64,000 nucleotides of DNA from Campanula takesimana (taxonomy: Eukaryota > Streptophyta > Magnoliopsida > Asterales > Campanulaceae), in the NCBI GenBank assembly GCA_026119855.1, contig JAOWBW010000254.1, positions 1,178,001-1,242,000 of the forward strand, written 5' to 3'. This document shows, one piece after another, positions 11,581-23,154 of the stretch (position 1 is its first letter; each line of letters begins with the position of its first letter). A program made the position numbers and the translations under genes. The notes below the pieces were generated by a model, which did not search any database, was not told the DNA's origin, and saw only the letters and a list, made by a program, of their open reading frames with translations.

Positions 11581-11851
11581 CACCGTGCCTCAGCGATGAA
11601 TAATTTTCGTTACAGAACTGGGATTTCTAACGGTTTTTGTTAGAAAGGTTAGTTAAGTCACATGTGATTTGCACGTGATTGACGAAATGGGTCAATGTGA
11701 AATGATAATTAGTTATTTAGGGGTTAATATAAATACTTAAACTTAAGTCGCAAAATATATGTTTTCAAATTTTAAATTAAACCAAGATGCCAAACTCAAA
11801 ATTGAGCAAAGCACATGAGCGGGAAAAACTTGCACTGTCTTGCTAATATAC

Positions 11852-11938
11852 CAGGATAATCCCAGAGACCCATATTGATTGTTTGCCCATCAACATTCAC
11901 ATTGGCACTAAAATTGTCAAACACAGTTGGAACATGAT
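11852..11938 (-). pseudogene. Isolated ROP/RAC small GTPase exon (effector-loop exon)
   Basis: The minus strand encodes VPTVFDNFSAN, then an Asp-Gly turn, then GLWD, which is the switch I/effector region and start of switch II of plant Rho-type GTPases. The exon ends in CCTG followed by GTATATT, a splice donor at the position where plant ROP genes split this exon. The conserved DTAG of switch II reads DYPG, which should abolish normal nucleotide switching. The 3' splice site region reads GGGCAAG and may be damaged. I find neither the P-loop exon nor the next exon nearby, so this is a lone relic. Confidence 0.78.
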
Positions 11939-12779
11939 CTTGCCCAAAGAAAAATAACAAAGAAATGAAAAACCCATCAATCAAAACCCAAATTACAATC
12001 AAAATCATTTCATAGAAATATAACACTACAAGGATTTACATAAAGGTGTACGTGCATCATCTTTTACCATCTCAAGGAAAGCTGAAACTGCAAAGATTGT
12101 CTCAAGTACATCATACCTCATACTAAAGGTAGCAACTACGAAAATTCACATACATTGCATCCAAGAAAGTAAATGTTGTTCCAAAAGAAGAAACGTACCC
12201 TCGCCATTCTTGAATTTGTAATTACATAAACTTTCTTTCAAGTGCAACCATTTTTCTGCATCAAAATAGTTTTATGTAAATGAAAATGAAGGTAAGTATA
12301 TAAATAGTTAAAAATCTACAACTTTTCAATTCGATCAATGACAAAACCACATAATTAATCGCCAAGATTAAGAAAGCCCATGCTGACAGAGGTTTTGGGG
12401 AGAGGGAGATAGATTATGAAAAGCTAACATCCGATGCCCTAAATGTATGTTCTATGTACACCTTGAACACACATTCAAATACAATTGATAGAAATAACTC
12501 AAAATCTGAAAGGATTTCAATTCCAAAGCCCTAAATTTCTTAAGAATTTAGAAATATAGGGATATGAGGTTGGATTATGAGGAAGAAAAGTGAGTGGAGA
12601 GAAGAGACACCTGAACCAAATGCTGAATTTGCGTGATGATCAGAGTGCGGCGTCTACGGATTTATTACTTCAATTTTGGTCCTCTTGTTCTAGACCGCAA
12701 AAAGGAAATCGCCAAAGAAATCCAACCCACAAACTCTCTGACGCAAGGGTAGGAGAAGAAAGAGCCAAGAGAAATCGGC

Positions 12780-13015
12780 GACTTGTTCTACGACTATTGC
12801 AAAGTCGGAACAGTTTTACGGAGCTCCGGCAAGGCGGACCGGCGTTCCTGCGGCGGATTTGAGAGATGAAGGGGGGAATGAAGAGGAGTAGTTAGGGTTT
12901 TGGTTAAAATGAGGAAGAGGTATGAGATTTGAAGAAAGTGTATCGGTAAACGTGAACCGTAACAACCTTCCGCTTCACCCCTAGCTTCGAATATATTTAC
13001 GGCAATTGCCATCAA
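12780..13015 (-). promoter_or_regulatory. Possible 5' end of a decayed minus-strand gene
   Basis: On the minus strand this block reads like a plant promoter-proximal region: AAAACCCTAACTACTCC, then CT-rich leader, then a GC-rich stretch (CCGCCGCAGGAACGCCGGTC). It lies upstream of, and on the same strand as, the ROP exon and the exon-like ORF. No start codon or long frame can be assigned with confidence. Confidence 0.25.
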
Positions 13016-13211
13016 GTTTTGGGCGGGATTCTTAGCATTGACGCGCTTTAAATATAGTAATAGATAATAGATAGGGATGATATGTAAGTTGCCAAGTATG
13101 AGTTGGAGAAATATAAAATAGTCTTCTTATCTACACTTCTCAAAATATTCTATAGAAAACTCTTTAGACTTAGACGCATGCCCGGTTTTTAAGGCGTGTA
13201 AGCATCCCAAT

Positions 13212-14618
13212 TGTTGGGTTTTGTAGTAACATGCGCAGCGGAAAATAGCATTTAAAATTTTATGAAACCCAAAGCCCATAGATCCATTCATATGATTAAA
13301 TCAAATACTTGCAATATGAATACTAGAAGAACTAACCCTTGATGACTTTGAATTTGCTCTTTGATCTTGGTGGAGAAATTGAAGCTTTAATCACGAACAA
13401 GTAAGAACACGAACTTTGAAGATGATGAGCTTCACCCTCTGACGGTATCCACACCTTGAACGAATATCAAGAACACTTGATCTTGGTTGCTAGACCAAAA
13501 TTGTGAAACACGTTTTCACAATTAATATGAACTATATGGAATATTATTTTGTGTATTATTTTGTTCTTCAATCTAGGATGTCTTAGAACAAAATAAAACT
13601 CTCTCAAACTCTTTGGAGACTTGCACAAAAGCTAGGTCTTGTTCTGGCCCGAATTTGGCTGTTTATATACAAGTTAGACCTATTCCAAATAGGAAACTTG
13701 TGTCAAAACCCGTCCAAAATCCTTTTCCTAATCAAATCAAGAAATCTGTCCCGACTCACTGTGCGGCCGCCCAGCCTGGTTTGTGCGGTCGCACACCAGG
13801 ATCAGAGAGCCTTAATTTAACAATATAGTCCTTTAAGGATTCGTTCTATTGTGTATGACCCTCTAAGATTATACTAAGTTGGCAATGTGTTCAAACATGA
13901 ATCCATAAGATATGATTAGGTTCTAGCAAACCGTCATACCTACCCAAATAGTATAACTAGATACAAGTTCGCATTCCTTTAGAATATTTCACAATCCCTT
14001 TGTCCACGATCTCATTTAACACAAGTCATGGTCAAACGGTCAACTTGATTTTGTTCAATACCTTCTTGATTCCGAATATGTTGATAATCCAAATGACATT
14101 AATCTAATCAATTCATTTGAGTCCGGCCGAACATTTTCATCAACATCATTCCAGGCCTAAGCTTGAGATCTCTCCGAAGAGGGACAAATCCATTTAGCTT
14201 ATTATTCTTCCCTACGTGAATTCAATTATGCCAATCATACACTTTATAACTACCCGGTTAAAGGTAGCGTTTGAATATGTCAAACATAATGTTCATTAAG
14301 TGGAAGACTATAATAACTTCATGTCTAAGGATTCGAATGACATAACTAATATGAGATATATGTACGACATGGACCATGACATAAATCTCATACAGCGGGT
14401 CATGTCCAGTACCTTGTTCCAAACAAGTACCCATAAATCTAACATGATCATCCCATGATCATTTAGCCTTTATACTAGTGCTTAACAAGTACTAGGGACG
14501 GAGATTATTATAAGTAAACATGAACAACAATAATAATAAAAACATCTCTTTATTGATATGAAATAAATGATAACAATTACAACGTTTATTAAACGTGCCT
14601 AGGGCACCACTACCAACA
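13212..14618 (-). repeat. Solo LTR of copia C family, 1407 bp
   Basis: It begins TGTTGGGTTTTG and ends CTACCAACA, and is flanked by a perfect 5-bp target duplication CCAAT (13207-13211 and 14619-14623). It matches the LTRs of C1 along its length. On the minus strand it starts TGTTGGTGTT..., has a TATA-like GTATATAAA near 13671-13680, and carries the array at 13761-13794. No internal sequence remains, so it arose by LTR-LTR recombination. Confidence 0.95.
13761..13794 (-). promoter_or_regulatory. CGNNCG palindrome pair
   Basis: Two units are present: GTGCGGCCGCCC (13761) and the perfect interrupted palindrome GTGCGGTCGCAC (13783). Cores at 13764 and 13786 are 22 bp apart. The array is about 80 bp upstream of the TATA-like box on the minus strand. 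Confidence 0.7.
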
Positions 14619-14685
14619 CCAATAGCACAGGGCCCAATAATTTGAAGGGGACCCAAATTTTTCGTTTCTATTATGTGTATATATA

Positions 14686-14965
14686 CTCCCTCTGTCTCAG
14701 CACAAGTGACACTTATTTCCTTTTCGGTCTGTCCCAACACAAGTGACACTACCCAAAATGAAAATGTTAGAATATATTTGTATTTAACCAACCCCACTAT
14801 TTAACTCCACTCATTCTCTCTCTTCATTTTCCACCACTCAATTTATTCAACCAACACTACTATTTACCCCACCCATTCTCTCTCTTCATTTTCTACCACA
14901 TCTACTACCTTTCCTTAATCTCCGTGTTCCAAAAGTTGGTGCCACTTCTGCTGTGACGGAGGGAG
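14686..14965. mobile_element. Stowaway-like MITE, 280 bp
   Basis: The ends are CTCCCTCTGTCTC and ...TGACGGAGGGAG, inverted relative to each other and flanked by TA on both sides. It is non-coding. The ends and TA duplication fit Tc1/mariner-type MITEs. Confidence 0.85.
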
Positions 14966-15117
14966 TATTTAACTGCTGAAAAGAGTACACAAAACATAAG
15001 TGGCTTGGTGGATAGGGTGTCTGTGTTTTGTCCTTCATACGCATGTTCGATTCTTTGGAAGAGCATTGAGAGTTTTTTTAGTCTTGCCTATCCTTAAGGC
15101 TTACTTGGGTTTTCTTA

Positions 15118-15763
15118 GACCATGTACAATGGAGGAGTTGTGGGGGTGGTTGAGAAAACCTCAACTAGTTGAGGGCCTTCCAATGGTGAGTTGAGAGTGG
15201 AAGGGTTGAAGAGGAGAGTTGAGAGTTTTCCCAGTTGCGTCTTTCCAGGCTTTTTCCTTTCTTTTTTTTTTAGGACACTTGTCTCATACTTATTGGCTTC
15301 TTGTATTTTCGGATTAAATTCTTATCCCAATTATTTGACGGCAATTTTTTTCACCAAAATTCATCATTTTTTAATTGATGTAAGTTTCATTTGATTTGGA
15401 CACCGAAAAAAAAACTCTTTTCTCCATATAATTTTTTTCACCAAAATTCATCATTTTTTTCCTCTATAAATTCTCGTATTTATATAACTGCAATTACAAA
15501 AAAATAATTAAGTGTGAATTATTTTTTAATTAAAAATTATTATTATTATTTTATTAATCATAAAAATAAAGATTATAAATAAAATAAAAGTGGTGGGGTA
15601 TAGAATGATGAGTTGGGAGGAGATGAATTTTACTAAACCAACCATTGTAGGGGGTATAGTTGAAAAGGTAGTTGAAGTATTAAGTGGATGGAGAGAGAAG
15701 ATGAGGTAGAGTGATATTAGGGTAGTTGAATAATTTTGGTGGTTGAGACCATTGTACATGGTC
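15118..15763. mobile_element. Tourist/PIF-Harbinger-like MITE, 646 bp
   Basis: The termini GACCATGTACAATGG and CCATTGTACATGGTC are perfect inverted repeats, flanked by TTA on both sides (15115-15117 and 15764-15766). A TTA duplication is characteristic of PIF/Harbinger. The interior is AT-rich and non-coding. Confidence 0.85.
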
Positions 15764-15768
15764 TTATA

Positions 15769-16016
15769 CTCCCTCTATTCCAGAAAAATATATTTATTTT
15801 GACTTTTTATGGTGAACAAAAGAACTTTGACCAACTATTGGTGACGATCTAATCATTCTAATGAAATTTTAAAATTTGTAATTGATAAATCATTAAGTCA
15901 ATAACAATTTTTAGAATTTTATTGTGATGGTTAAATTGACACTAATGTTTGGTCAAAGTTTATTTTTGTTGACCATAAAAAATCAAAATGAAACTATCTT
16001 TCTGGGACAGATGGAG
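15769..16016. mobile_element. Stowaway-like MITE, 248 bp
   Basis: It begins CTCCCTCTATTCCAG and ends CTGGGACAGATGGAG, with TA on each side. It lies two bases from the target repeat of the preceding Tourist-like element, so the two insertions abut. Confidence 0.8.
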
Positions 16017-16018
16017 TA

Positions 16019-16732
16019 TTTTACTTCTTGGGAGAACTTTTTAGGCTTTTCCTCTCACTTATTTAGTTTAAGATTTCCTTTTATTTTTCTAAATTTTAAT
16101 TTGAAGTTTTTTTTAATAATATTTTTTTAATGGATTATTTTTTTACTTCAATATTATTGCCAGCATTTTCTATATATATTTTTTTAAATACTAAGGGCCC
16201 ACTTTCATATTTAGCTCTGGGCTCTGTCATTATTGAGACGGGCCTGCTTAAGCGTGATCACGCCTAAATATAATTTACATTCTGCGCCACTTTATCAAAT
16301 TTTCTCCATAACAAATATACTACCTTCCGATCCTAACACTAGCTACCAAAACTTTCAAGTAGCAACGGAACGCTAAAGCATTACTCCTACAGGAGTGGTG
16401 CAAAGTTTGGTAATCTTAGGGATCTCCTAACTTATTTGCGAATCCTAGAGAGAACTTTCGTTTGGTAGTAGATGAAATGACAATAATTAAACACTTTTTT
16501 ATATTATGGTGTTAATATTGACTAGAAAGTTTGTTTCGTGGTGTAATTCAACAATTACTAGAAGCACAATGACATAATACACCACTGTTTCCTATTCTTG
16601 ATGTGTTTGATTCAACAGTATATTTGAAAATGGAGACTCTTTGATAGTGATAAGGAAAATGCTTGAAAGACAAAAGAAAATTTTAAAAAGATGATTATTA
16701 CTCTTACCAGTTCAAACTATCTATAGCTTTTA
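16019..16732. other. Intergenic DNA without recognisable features
   Basis: It is AT-rich with no long frame and no repeat that I can tie to another part of the window. Confidence 0.5.
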
Positions 16733-16801
16733 AGATTTTGATATTTTAAAATTATTATTGCAGTTAATGACAAAAGTACCCAAACTATATCTTTATTATT
16801 A

Positions 16802-17933
16802 CTCCTCTGTTTTAAAATACTTGTAGTTTAATAGGCGGTCTTCTGTGAGACCGTCTCACGCCGTGAGACGGCTCACAGGTAAGCCAACCCAATATTTTTT
16901 TTTGCCTTCCAACTTTTTTTTCCTGGCCTTTTTTTTTCTCGCCAGCAAAAGTAACACTTTTTTCCATATGTAACATTTTTTTTTTCTCAAAAATGCACCA
17001 CAATTTTGATGAAATAGATTAAAGATAACATAAGATTGACAACTAAACTAATGTTACATTTTATAATAAATGAATGTAACGTTTTTTATTCCTTAATTGT
17101 AACACTTTTCTAAGGTTTTACATTCAATTGAAATACAAAACTGCTTATATACATGAATTTTTACTCTTTTTATTTAAGAAGAAAAGTAACATTTACTCTA
17201 TAAAATTGTTACATTCATCTATATAGCATATTAGAATCATATATGCACTGTGTTACACTTCAAATTATTTCTTTTTCTAATCAAAAAAATTATTTATATT
17301 ATTTGCGAAACTGCTGTTATATCTTACAATAAAAGTGTTACTTTTTAAAGACCAAACTGTTACTTTCTTCATAAGAAAGTGTTACATTTTATTATTACGA
17401 GCAGCTCACTTGTTTTGTATGTTAAAAAATATTAAAAAAAAATCAAACCATATCATGACCTATCTAGTTTTATTTGTCTCGTCGAGATGAACACACCGGT
17501 ATTTTTATTTTTTTTTCGACTTCAAAATTTCGAGATATAGCATTTTAAAGTCATTGGAGATTTTTTTTTCAGGAATGCCAGGTGTCACGATTTGAGAGGA
17601 CATGGGCTGTGGCTGGGCGGGTACAGCTGAGCGGTGGATCGGGTTTACCCATGGAGCGGCCAGTCTCACGCTGTGAGACGGCCGCATATAAGTGTTTATC
17701 GTAGTTTAAAGGATTCAAGTTTGTCTCAAAATGCTTGTTGTTTTGGTATTACTTGAGCATCTTTAGCACTGTTTACTGAATATGTCCTTATTTATGATTA
17801 TGTAATTGTCTTTATAAAAAAATTAATTAGTTAGGTATTTAAAATATTTTAAAGATAATTTAGTCTATTAAATACGCATTTTTTTTAATATATGCGTAAA
17901 ATTTAAACTACAAGTGTTTTGAGTCGAAGGGAG
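16802..17933. mobile_element. Stowaway-like MITE, copy 1, split by a MULE
   Basis: The ends CTCCTCTGTTTTAAAATAC and GTGTTTTGAGTCGAAGGGAG are inverted repeats flanked by TA. The MULE 16832-17700 is inserted 30 bp from its left end. Without it the MITE is about 254 bp, like copy 2. Confidence 0.82.
16832..17700. mobile_element. Non-autonomous Mutator-like element, 869 bp
   Basis: It is flanked by a perfect 9-bp duplication GTAGTTTAA (16823-16831 and 17701-17709). Copy 2 of the tandem duplication shows the empty site. The termini carry inverted GAGACCGTCTCACGCCGTGAG-type sequence, about 20 bp in from each end. The interior holds many GTAACA(C/T)TTTT motifs and no ORF. A 9-bp duplication is typical of Mutator-like elements. 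The copy at 24070-25126 is a relative. Confidence 0.9.
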
Positions 17934-18315
17934 TATCAATCTCTCTTATATTACTTCATAATTCAGACGATAGATCAATAATAATGTATAATAAATTTTA
18001 ATGCAAAGACAAAGGAGAAATTAAAAGGCCTTTAACTTAAAAGCGATAAATATTTTAGATCAAAATTTTATTTAAAAAGTTAGGAATATATTACTATATC
18101 AATACCACAGAAAAATCCAAAATGTCGAAATCTAAACCCTAGTTCCAAACATGATTTGTGGCTCTAGAATAATTTCTATTAGACCCACTTGAAGATATTT
18201 TTTACTCAAAAAATCTAGTATTTTTAAGTGGATTAAATAATAATTTGATATTTTTAAAGGGAAATAATTATTATTGCAGTTAATGACCAAAGTACCCAAA
18301 CTATCTTTATTATTA

Positions 18316-18568
18316 CTCCTCCGTTTTAAAATACTTATAGTTTAAAAGATTCAAGTTTGTCTCAAAATGCTTGTTGTTTTGGTATTACTTAAGCATCTTT
18401 AGCACTGTTTACTGAATATATCCTTATTTATGATTATGTAATTTTCTTTATAAAAAATTTAATTAGTTAGCTATTTAGAATATTTTAAAGATAATTTAGT
18501 CTATTAAATACGATTTTTTTTAATATATGCGTAAAATTTAAACTACAAGTGTTTTGAGTCGAAGGGGG
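18316..18568. mobile_element. Stowaway-like MITE, copy 2 (intact)
   Basis: It has the same ends as copy 1, TA on both sides, about 253 bp and no insertion. It lies inside the second unit of the tandem duplication. Confidence 0.84.
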
Positions 18569-18863
18569 TATCAATCTCTCTTATATTACTTCATAATTCA
18601 CACGATAGATCAATAATAATGTTTAATAAATTTTAATGCAAAGACAAAGGAGAAATTAAAAGGCCTTTAACTTAAAAGCGATAAATATTTTAGATCAAAA
18701 ATTTATTTAAAAATGAGGAATAAATTACTATATCAATACCACAGAAAAATCCAAAATGTCCAAATCTAAACCCTAGTTCCAAACATGATTTGTGGCTCTA
18801 AAATAATTTCTATTAGACCCACTTGAAGATATTTTTTACTCAAAAAATCTAGTATTTTTAAGT

Positions 18864-21248
18864 TGATTAAATAATAATTTGATCCCTAAACTTGGCAGTT
18901 TTTATTAGTTTGGTCCTTCATGAATAAATTTTACTAGTTTGGTCCCTTATGACAGTTTGCCCCTTCCTTCTGTGAGATTTTTCAAAGTGCCGAATATACC
19001 CATGAAACTAATGATAGTTTGGTCCCTAAACTTGGCGCTTATATTATTTTTGTCCTCCACGATGGATTTATATCTTAGTTTGCCTCTTTTATTTACTTTT
19101 ATGAAATTTTAACTATTAAATTATTTATATTTTATTTTTTTATAATACGCTATAAATAATTAATTAATTTCAAAAGAGTCTCAAATATTTTTCTCTCTAA
19201 TTTTTTCGAGTTATTCAACCTCAAATATTGATGTGGCGGATTTTATACATTTATTTCCTAGGTTTCTATGAGCTTAAAGTTATGATTTTGATGTATTTAG
19301 ATTAGATTTTATGTACTTTGAGGCAATTATGTATTGTTGGGGCTTAATTGTAATCCAGGGGTATTTTGGTCTTTTTCTATTTTATTCGGATGTAATATTT
19401 TATGAAGTAAAAAGTCATCCCAAGATGTGAAAGAAAAAGTCAAAGTACAAAATGAAAGTCAACAGGAAGATGGAGCAAAAGGTCAAAAACTGGATGTGAA
19501 GAAAAACAACCCAGTTCGTGTGGCAGACGGACTGAGTACGTATGGAAGACTTGAGCCCGAATGGAATGAGCTTTACACGAATCGACTGGTGGAGGAGACC
19601 AAAACTATATCAGTCCTTGTGGCACATGGACCGAGCACTTGTGAAGAAATAAGCACGAGTCGGGCCAGTATGACGCACGCGGATCCTGGAGCCGCCGACT
19701 TGGGTTATTTTTTATTTCTTTTTCCTTTATTTTTCTTTCCTTTTTTCCTTTAGACTTCTCCTAAGTATTTAAACTAGTTTCTTTCATTATTTTTAGGGTT
19801 ACACTTGAGAGACAATTTTAGATCTAAGGTTTATTCTTCTTTTTCCATGGAGTTTTCAAAGCTTTGGATGAAGAACTAAATCCAAGCTTTGGGTTTGATT
19901 TCATGAACCTCTTTTTATAAATTTGAGGTATTTTCCTTTCAATCTTTTATCTCTATTCATAATTTTACTTTTGCTTAATCTAGATTTATTGCTAGGGTTT
20001 TTAGACTTGATCAATCTATTTGCTCTGGTTAATTTATCTTTGCTAGAATTTTCTATGACTGTGCCAGTGTAGAAATTCATAAGTAGCATCTTCATAGTTT
20101 ATGCATGTGCCATGGTAAATTGTGAAGTGGGTAAAATTAGATGATTATCTGTGTGAAATAATCATAGAAAGCATTTTTTATCTTAGTTTCTTAAATCCTG
20201 AATCGATTAATATTGCGATCTAGACTGTGCCAGTTAGATTAATTTATTAATTAGGGTTTCTAGTGAGTGTGCCACTGCTAGTAACTATTCTGAAAGAAAA
20301 AACAGGGATTGAAATAGATTTCGTGATCAAGTGAATAGGGTAAAAAATGAAAAGAGATATCGATGATAATTGAATAATTATGTGGGGATGGAATCAAATC
20401 TAAAGGGTTTCTTTAATTATTGTTTTAGATCAATCTAATTAGTTTAATTTCTGTTATTAGGATTTAATAATTAATCTTTTCCCCCAATCTTGTCAAGTGA
20501 CAATTACGTAAATAAATAACCGTTCTCGTGGACCGATTCTGGACTTTCCCTAGCTACATATATTTAGAACCTAGTCCAGGTTTAATTTATAGGTGTGCGG
20601 TTTAGCCTACCAAATATTAAGTATTTAAAATTTTAAAAAAAATGATGTATTTAATCCATGAAATTAATAATGAATTTATTTTTCAAATCCAAATTATTAA
20701 AAAAAAAAAAGGTATGTATGTGAATCGGTTGAATAAAATTGTTGAATTTATTAAAAAATTATTTTTATTGATCTGTTTTATTTCCCTCACTATATTTTTT
20801 AAAGGTATATTATAACATTTTTTTTAAAATGTTCATATAAAACTTGTCAACATACAAACCCATCAAAGAGTTAATTTTAAGGTTGAATAACTCGAAAAAA
20901 TTTGAGGAGAAAAATATTTGAGACCTTTTTGAAATTAATTAATTATTTTTAGTGCATTATAAATAATTTTAAATATAATTTAATAGTAGAAAATTAGTAA
21001 AAATAAATAAAAGAGGCAAACTAAGATATAAATCCATCATGGAGGACCAAATTAATAAAAGCGCCAAGTTTAAGGACCAAACTATCATTAGTTTCAGGGA
21101 TATATTCGGCATTTTGAAAAATCTCACAGAAAGAAGGGGAAAACTGGCAAAACAAGCCATCATAAGGGACCAAATTAATAAAATCTATTCATGAAAGACC
21201 AAACTAGTAAAAACTGCCAAGTTTAGGAGCCAAATTATTATTTAATCC
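18864..21248. mobile_element. Long-TIR (MULE-like) element, 2.4 kb
   Basis: The arms 18864-19220 and 20881-21248 are inverted copies of about 360 bp, both containing CCTAAACTTGGCAG at the outer side and AGTTATTCAACC at the inner side. The flanks TTTTTAAGT (18855-18863) and TTTTTGGGT (21249-21257) match at 7 of 9 bases, fitting a diverged 9-bp Mutator-type duplication. No transposase frame is present. Confidence 0.8.
19221..20880. other. Interior of the long-TIR element, captured or nested DNA
   Basis: A plus-strand frame of 108 codons (19427-19753) is hydrophilic and ends in a Phe-rich tail encoded by T-rich DNA; I recognise no domain and doubt that it is a gene. The rest (19780-20600) has the look of an LTR/U5 or 5' leader: AGGGTTACACTTGAGAG, repeats of TGTGCCAGT/TGTGCCACT (20063, 20227, 20269), and CCGTTCTCGTGGACCGATTC. 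It may be captured retroelement DNA. I cannot define its ends. Confidence 0.35.
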
Positions 21249-21371
21249 TTTTTGGGTCTGCTATCTTGACCAACGTGATACCAACTTGTCTTCATATTCC
21301 GCAAGATATATACGATGCTCACTTTCATCAATGAATTTGTATTTTTATAAGATTTTATTCTTAAATAAATA

Positions 21372-21605
21372 CTCCCTTGTTTCGTAATAAATGTCACATT
21401 TGATCAACTAAATTGAACTTTGACCAAAAAGTTATGAAAATTTAATTATCTTCGTACTATTCTGAAAATTGTTATCGATACATCAATAAAAATACTATTC
21501 ATAACTATTTTAAAATTTTCATGGAGATAAATAATTTTACACCAAATGTTGGTCAAAGATCAACTTAATTGACCATATGTGCCATTTATTTTGAGAAAGA
21601 GGGAG
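21372..21605. mobile_element. Stowaway-like MITE, 234 bp
   Basis: It starts CTCCCTTGTTTCG and ends GAGAAAGAGGGAG, with TA on both sides. Inner sequence (AATAAATGTCAC / GTGCCATTTATT) is also inverted. Confidence 0.83.
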
Positions 21606-21616
21606 TACATAATATT

Positions 21617-21762
21617 GTGAAAAACTGGTGAAAAACTTATTTTACACTAGTTTTAGTGTAAAATTTGTTTTTCATCTCTTATAAAAAAATCTTTTTTTTT
21701 TTCCATAAAAAACAAATTTACACTAAAGTTTGTGTAAAACAGGTTTTTCAGAAGACTGACTC
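21617..21762. repeat. Small fold-back repeat
   Basis: TGAAAAACTTATTTTACAC near the left end is inverted as GTGTAAAACAGGTTTTTCA at the right, with a second nested pair (TTAGTGTAAAATTTGTTTTT / AAAAACAAATTTACACTAA). It can fold into a near-continuous hairpin of about 145 nt. It is probably a MITE; its target duplication is unclear. Confidence 0.65.
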
Positions 21763-21948
21763 CATAATATTTGGTATAATTTAATACTTTTTTTATCTTA
21801 TGAAAATTAATTTTTTTTATTTACCATAGAATGAATGAACATGTTTTAGACTGTGCCGTTTGTTACAAGAAAAATACAATTTGGTTTGTTTATGAATCTT
21901 AGTGCAATTGTTGTGTATTGTTGAGTGTCATATCGGGGAAATAACCTA

Positions 21949-22265
21949 CTTCCGTTCCAGTTTAAGGTTGTTAATTTCTTTTTTGATATATTTCAGTTTA
22001 AAGTTTTTAGTTGCTTTATTCTTTAAATAGAAAAGTAAGAACAATATTTTGGACAATTTTGTCTTCATAATGTTCATATATTACAAAAAAAAAAAAAAAA
22101 AAAAAAAAAACTCATCACTTACCAATCTATTTTTCACCGCTTCCTTTAGAAATGGATAATTATATCCTCCACACACTACCACACAATACTATGTTTAACC
22201 CAAATTTGTTTTGGTTTATTAATAAGCGCGCAAAATCAAATTAAAAATATTAAATCGGGAGGGAG
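21949..22265. mobile_element. Probable degraded Stowaway-like MITE
   Basis: It begins CTTCCGTTCCAGTTTAAG after TA and ends CGGGAGGGAG before TA. A related piece lies at 22898-23001. It contains a 28-base A run at 22085-22112. The terminal inverted repeat is poor, so the borders are tentative. Confidence 0.42.
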
Positions 22266-22897
22266 TATACTAAAAGTCAACAAAAGATAAGATGAGATGA
22301 AATTGCTCCAAGGTCTCAATCATCATATTGTATCAGATGGCAATGGTTTGTTTGTTTGTTTTTTTTTTTTTTTTTTTTAACCTTTCAATTTATAATTCCG
22401 TATATAAACTTCCAATTTATCCACCTCCTATTCATTTGAGTTTATTGCCATATGACCCTACATACCGTACGATTTTTACACATTGACCTTTGTACTATCG
22501 ATACGGCCATTACTACACATGTACTATTAAATAATAACCAAAATCGTTAAAAATATTAATGAACATTAGAAGGAATTAGATGACGTTAGTAACTTAACGA
22601 GTTAAATACTTATTTGGTCATTAACTTATTGAACTCCATTATTTTTAAAATACTGAACATAAGAGACAAAAAAAAAACATTAATTTTTTGAACCCAATTA
22701 TGTAACCAATTATTAATGTTTTTTTTTTTTTTTTTTTTTGAGAAGATTATTACTTGAATTTATTCCCACATTTAGAGTGTACACCTTTGGTGAGCTGGAA
22801 CTAACAAAAAACTAATATACTGGACATTCAGTTAATCCTATTTAATCTTATTAAATATTTAAAAATAATAAGCTACTCTTTTAAATATTTTAAAAGT

Positions 22898-23001
22898 TTT
22901 TTTTGTTCCAGATTAAAATTTTTACTTTTCTTTTTGATCTGTTCTAAACTAAATTTTTATTTGCTTTATTTATTAAAATGGATAATGGGACGAAGGGAGT
23001 T
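22898..23001. repeat. MITE fragment
   Basis: GTTCCAGATTAAAATTTTTAC ... GGGACGAAGGGAG resembles the MITE at 21949-22265. It lies in the loop between the two arms of the TIR element. Confidence 0.4.
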
Positions 23002-23154
23002 GTATATTCTTAATTAAACAACAGAATGTTACATATTAGTGTTGCTTTATTTATGGTCACCAGTTTGAATATGTGACAAAAACGAAAAACGTTCAATAAG
23101 TTAGTGACCAAATAAGTATTTAACTCGTTAAGTTTCTAACACCCTCTAACGCCA

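Larger units (their letters stand above)
16733..18882. repeat. Tandem duplication, unit about 635 bp
   Basis: Copy 1 is 16733-18242 and copy 2 is 18243-18882. Both contain TTATTATTGCAGTTAATGAC, a whole MITE and the same 3' flank down to AATAATAATTTGAT. Copy 1 is longer only because an 869 bp MULE sits inside it. Copy 2 runs directly into the left TIR of the long-TIR element; copy 1 ends with the first about 19 bases of that same TIR. So the duplication happened after that element inserted. Confidence 0.88.

Noticed and set aside
12590..12862. Plus-strand frame of 90 codons, Arg-rich
   Set aside because: The opposite strand looks like a plant 5' leader; the Arg-rich translation reflects the CT-rich complement. 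No domain seen.
16840..17690. GTGAGACGG-type palindromes at MULE ends as members of the CGNNCG system
   Set aside because: They are part of the terminal inverted repeats, lack the CG-N2-CG core with 22-bp steps, and occur once per end.
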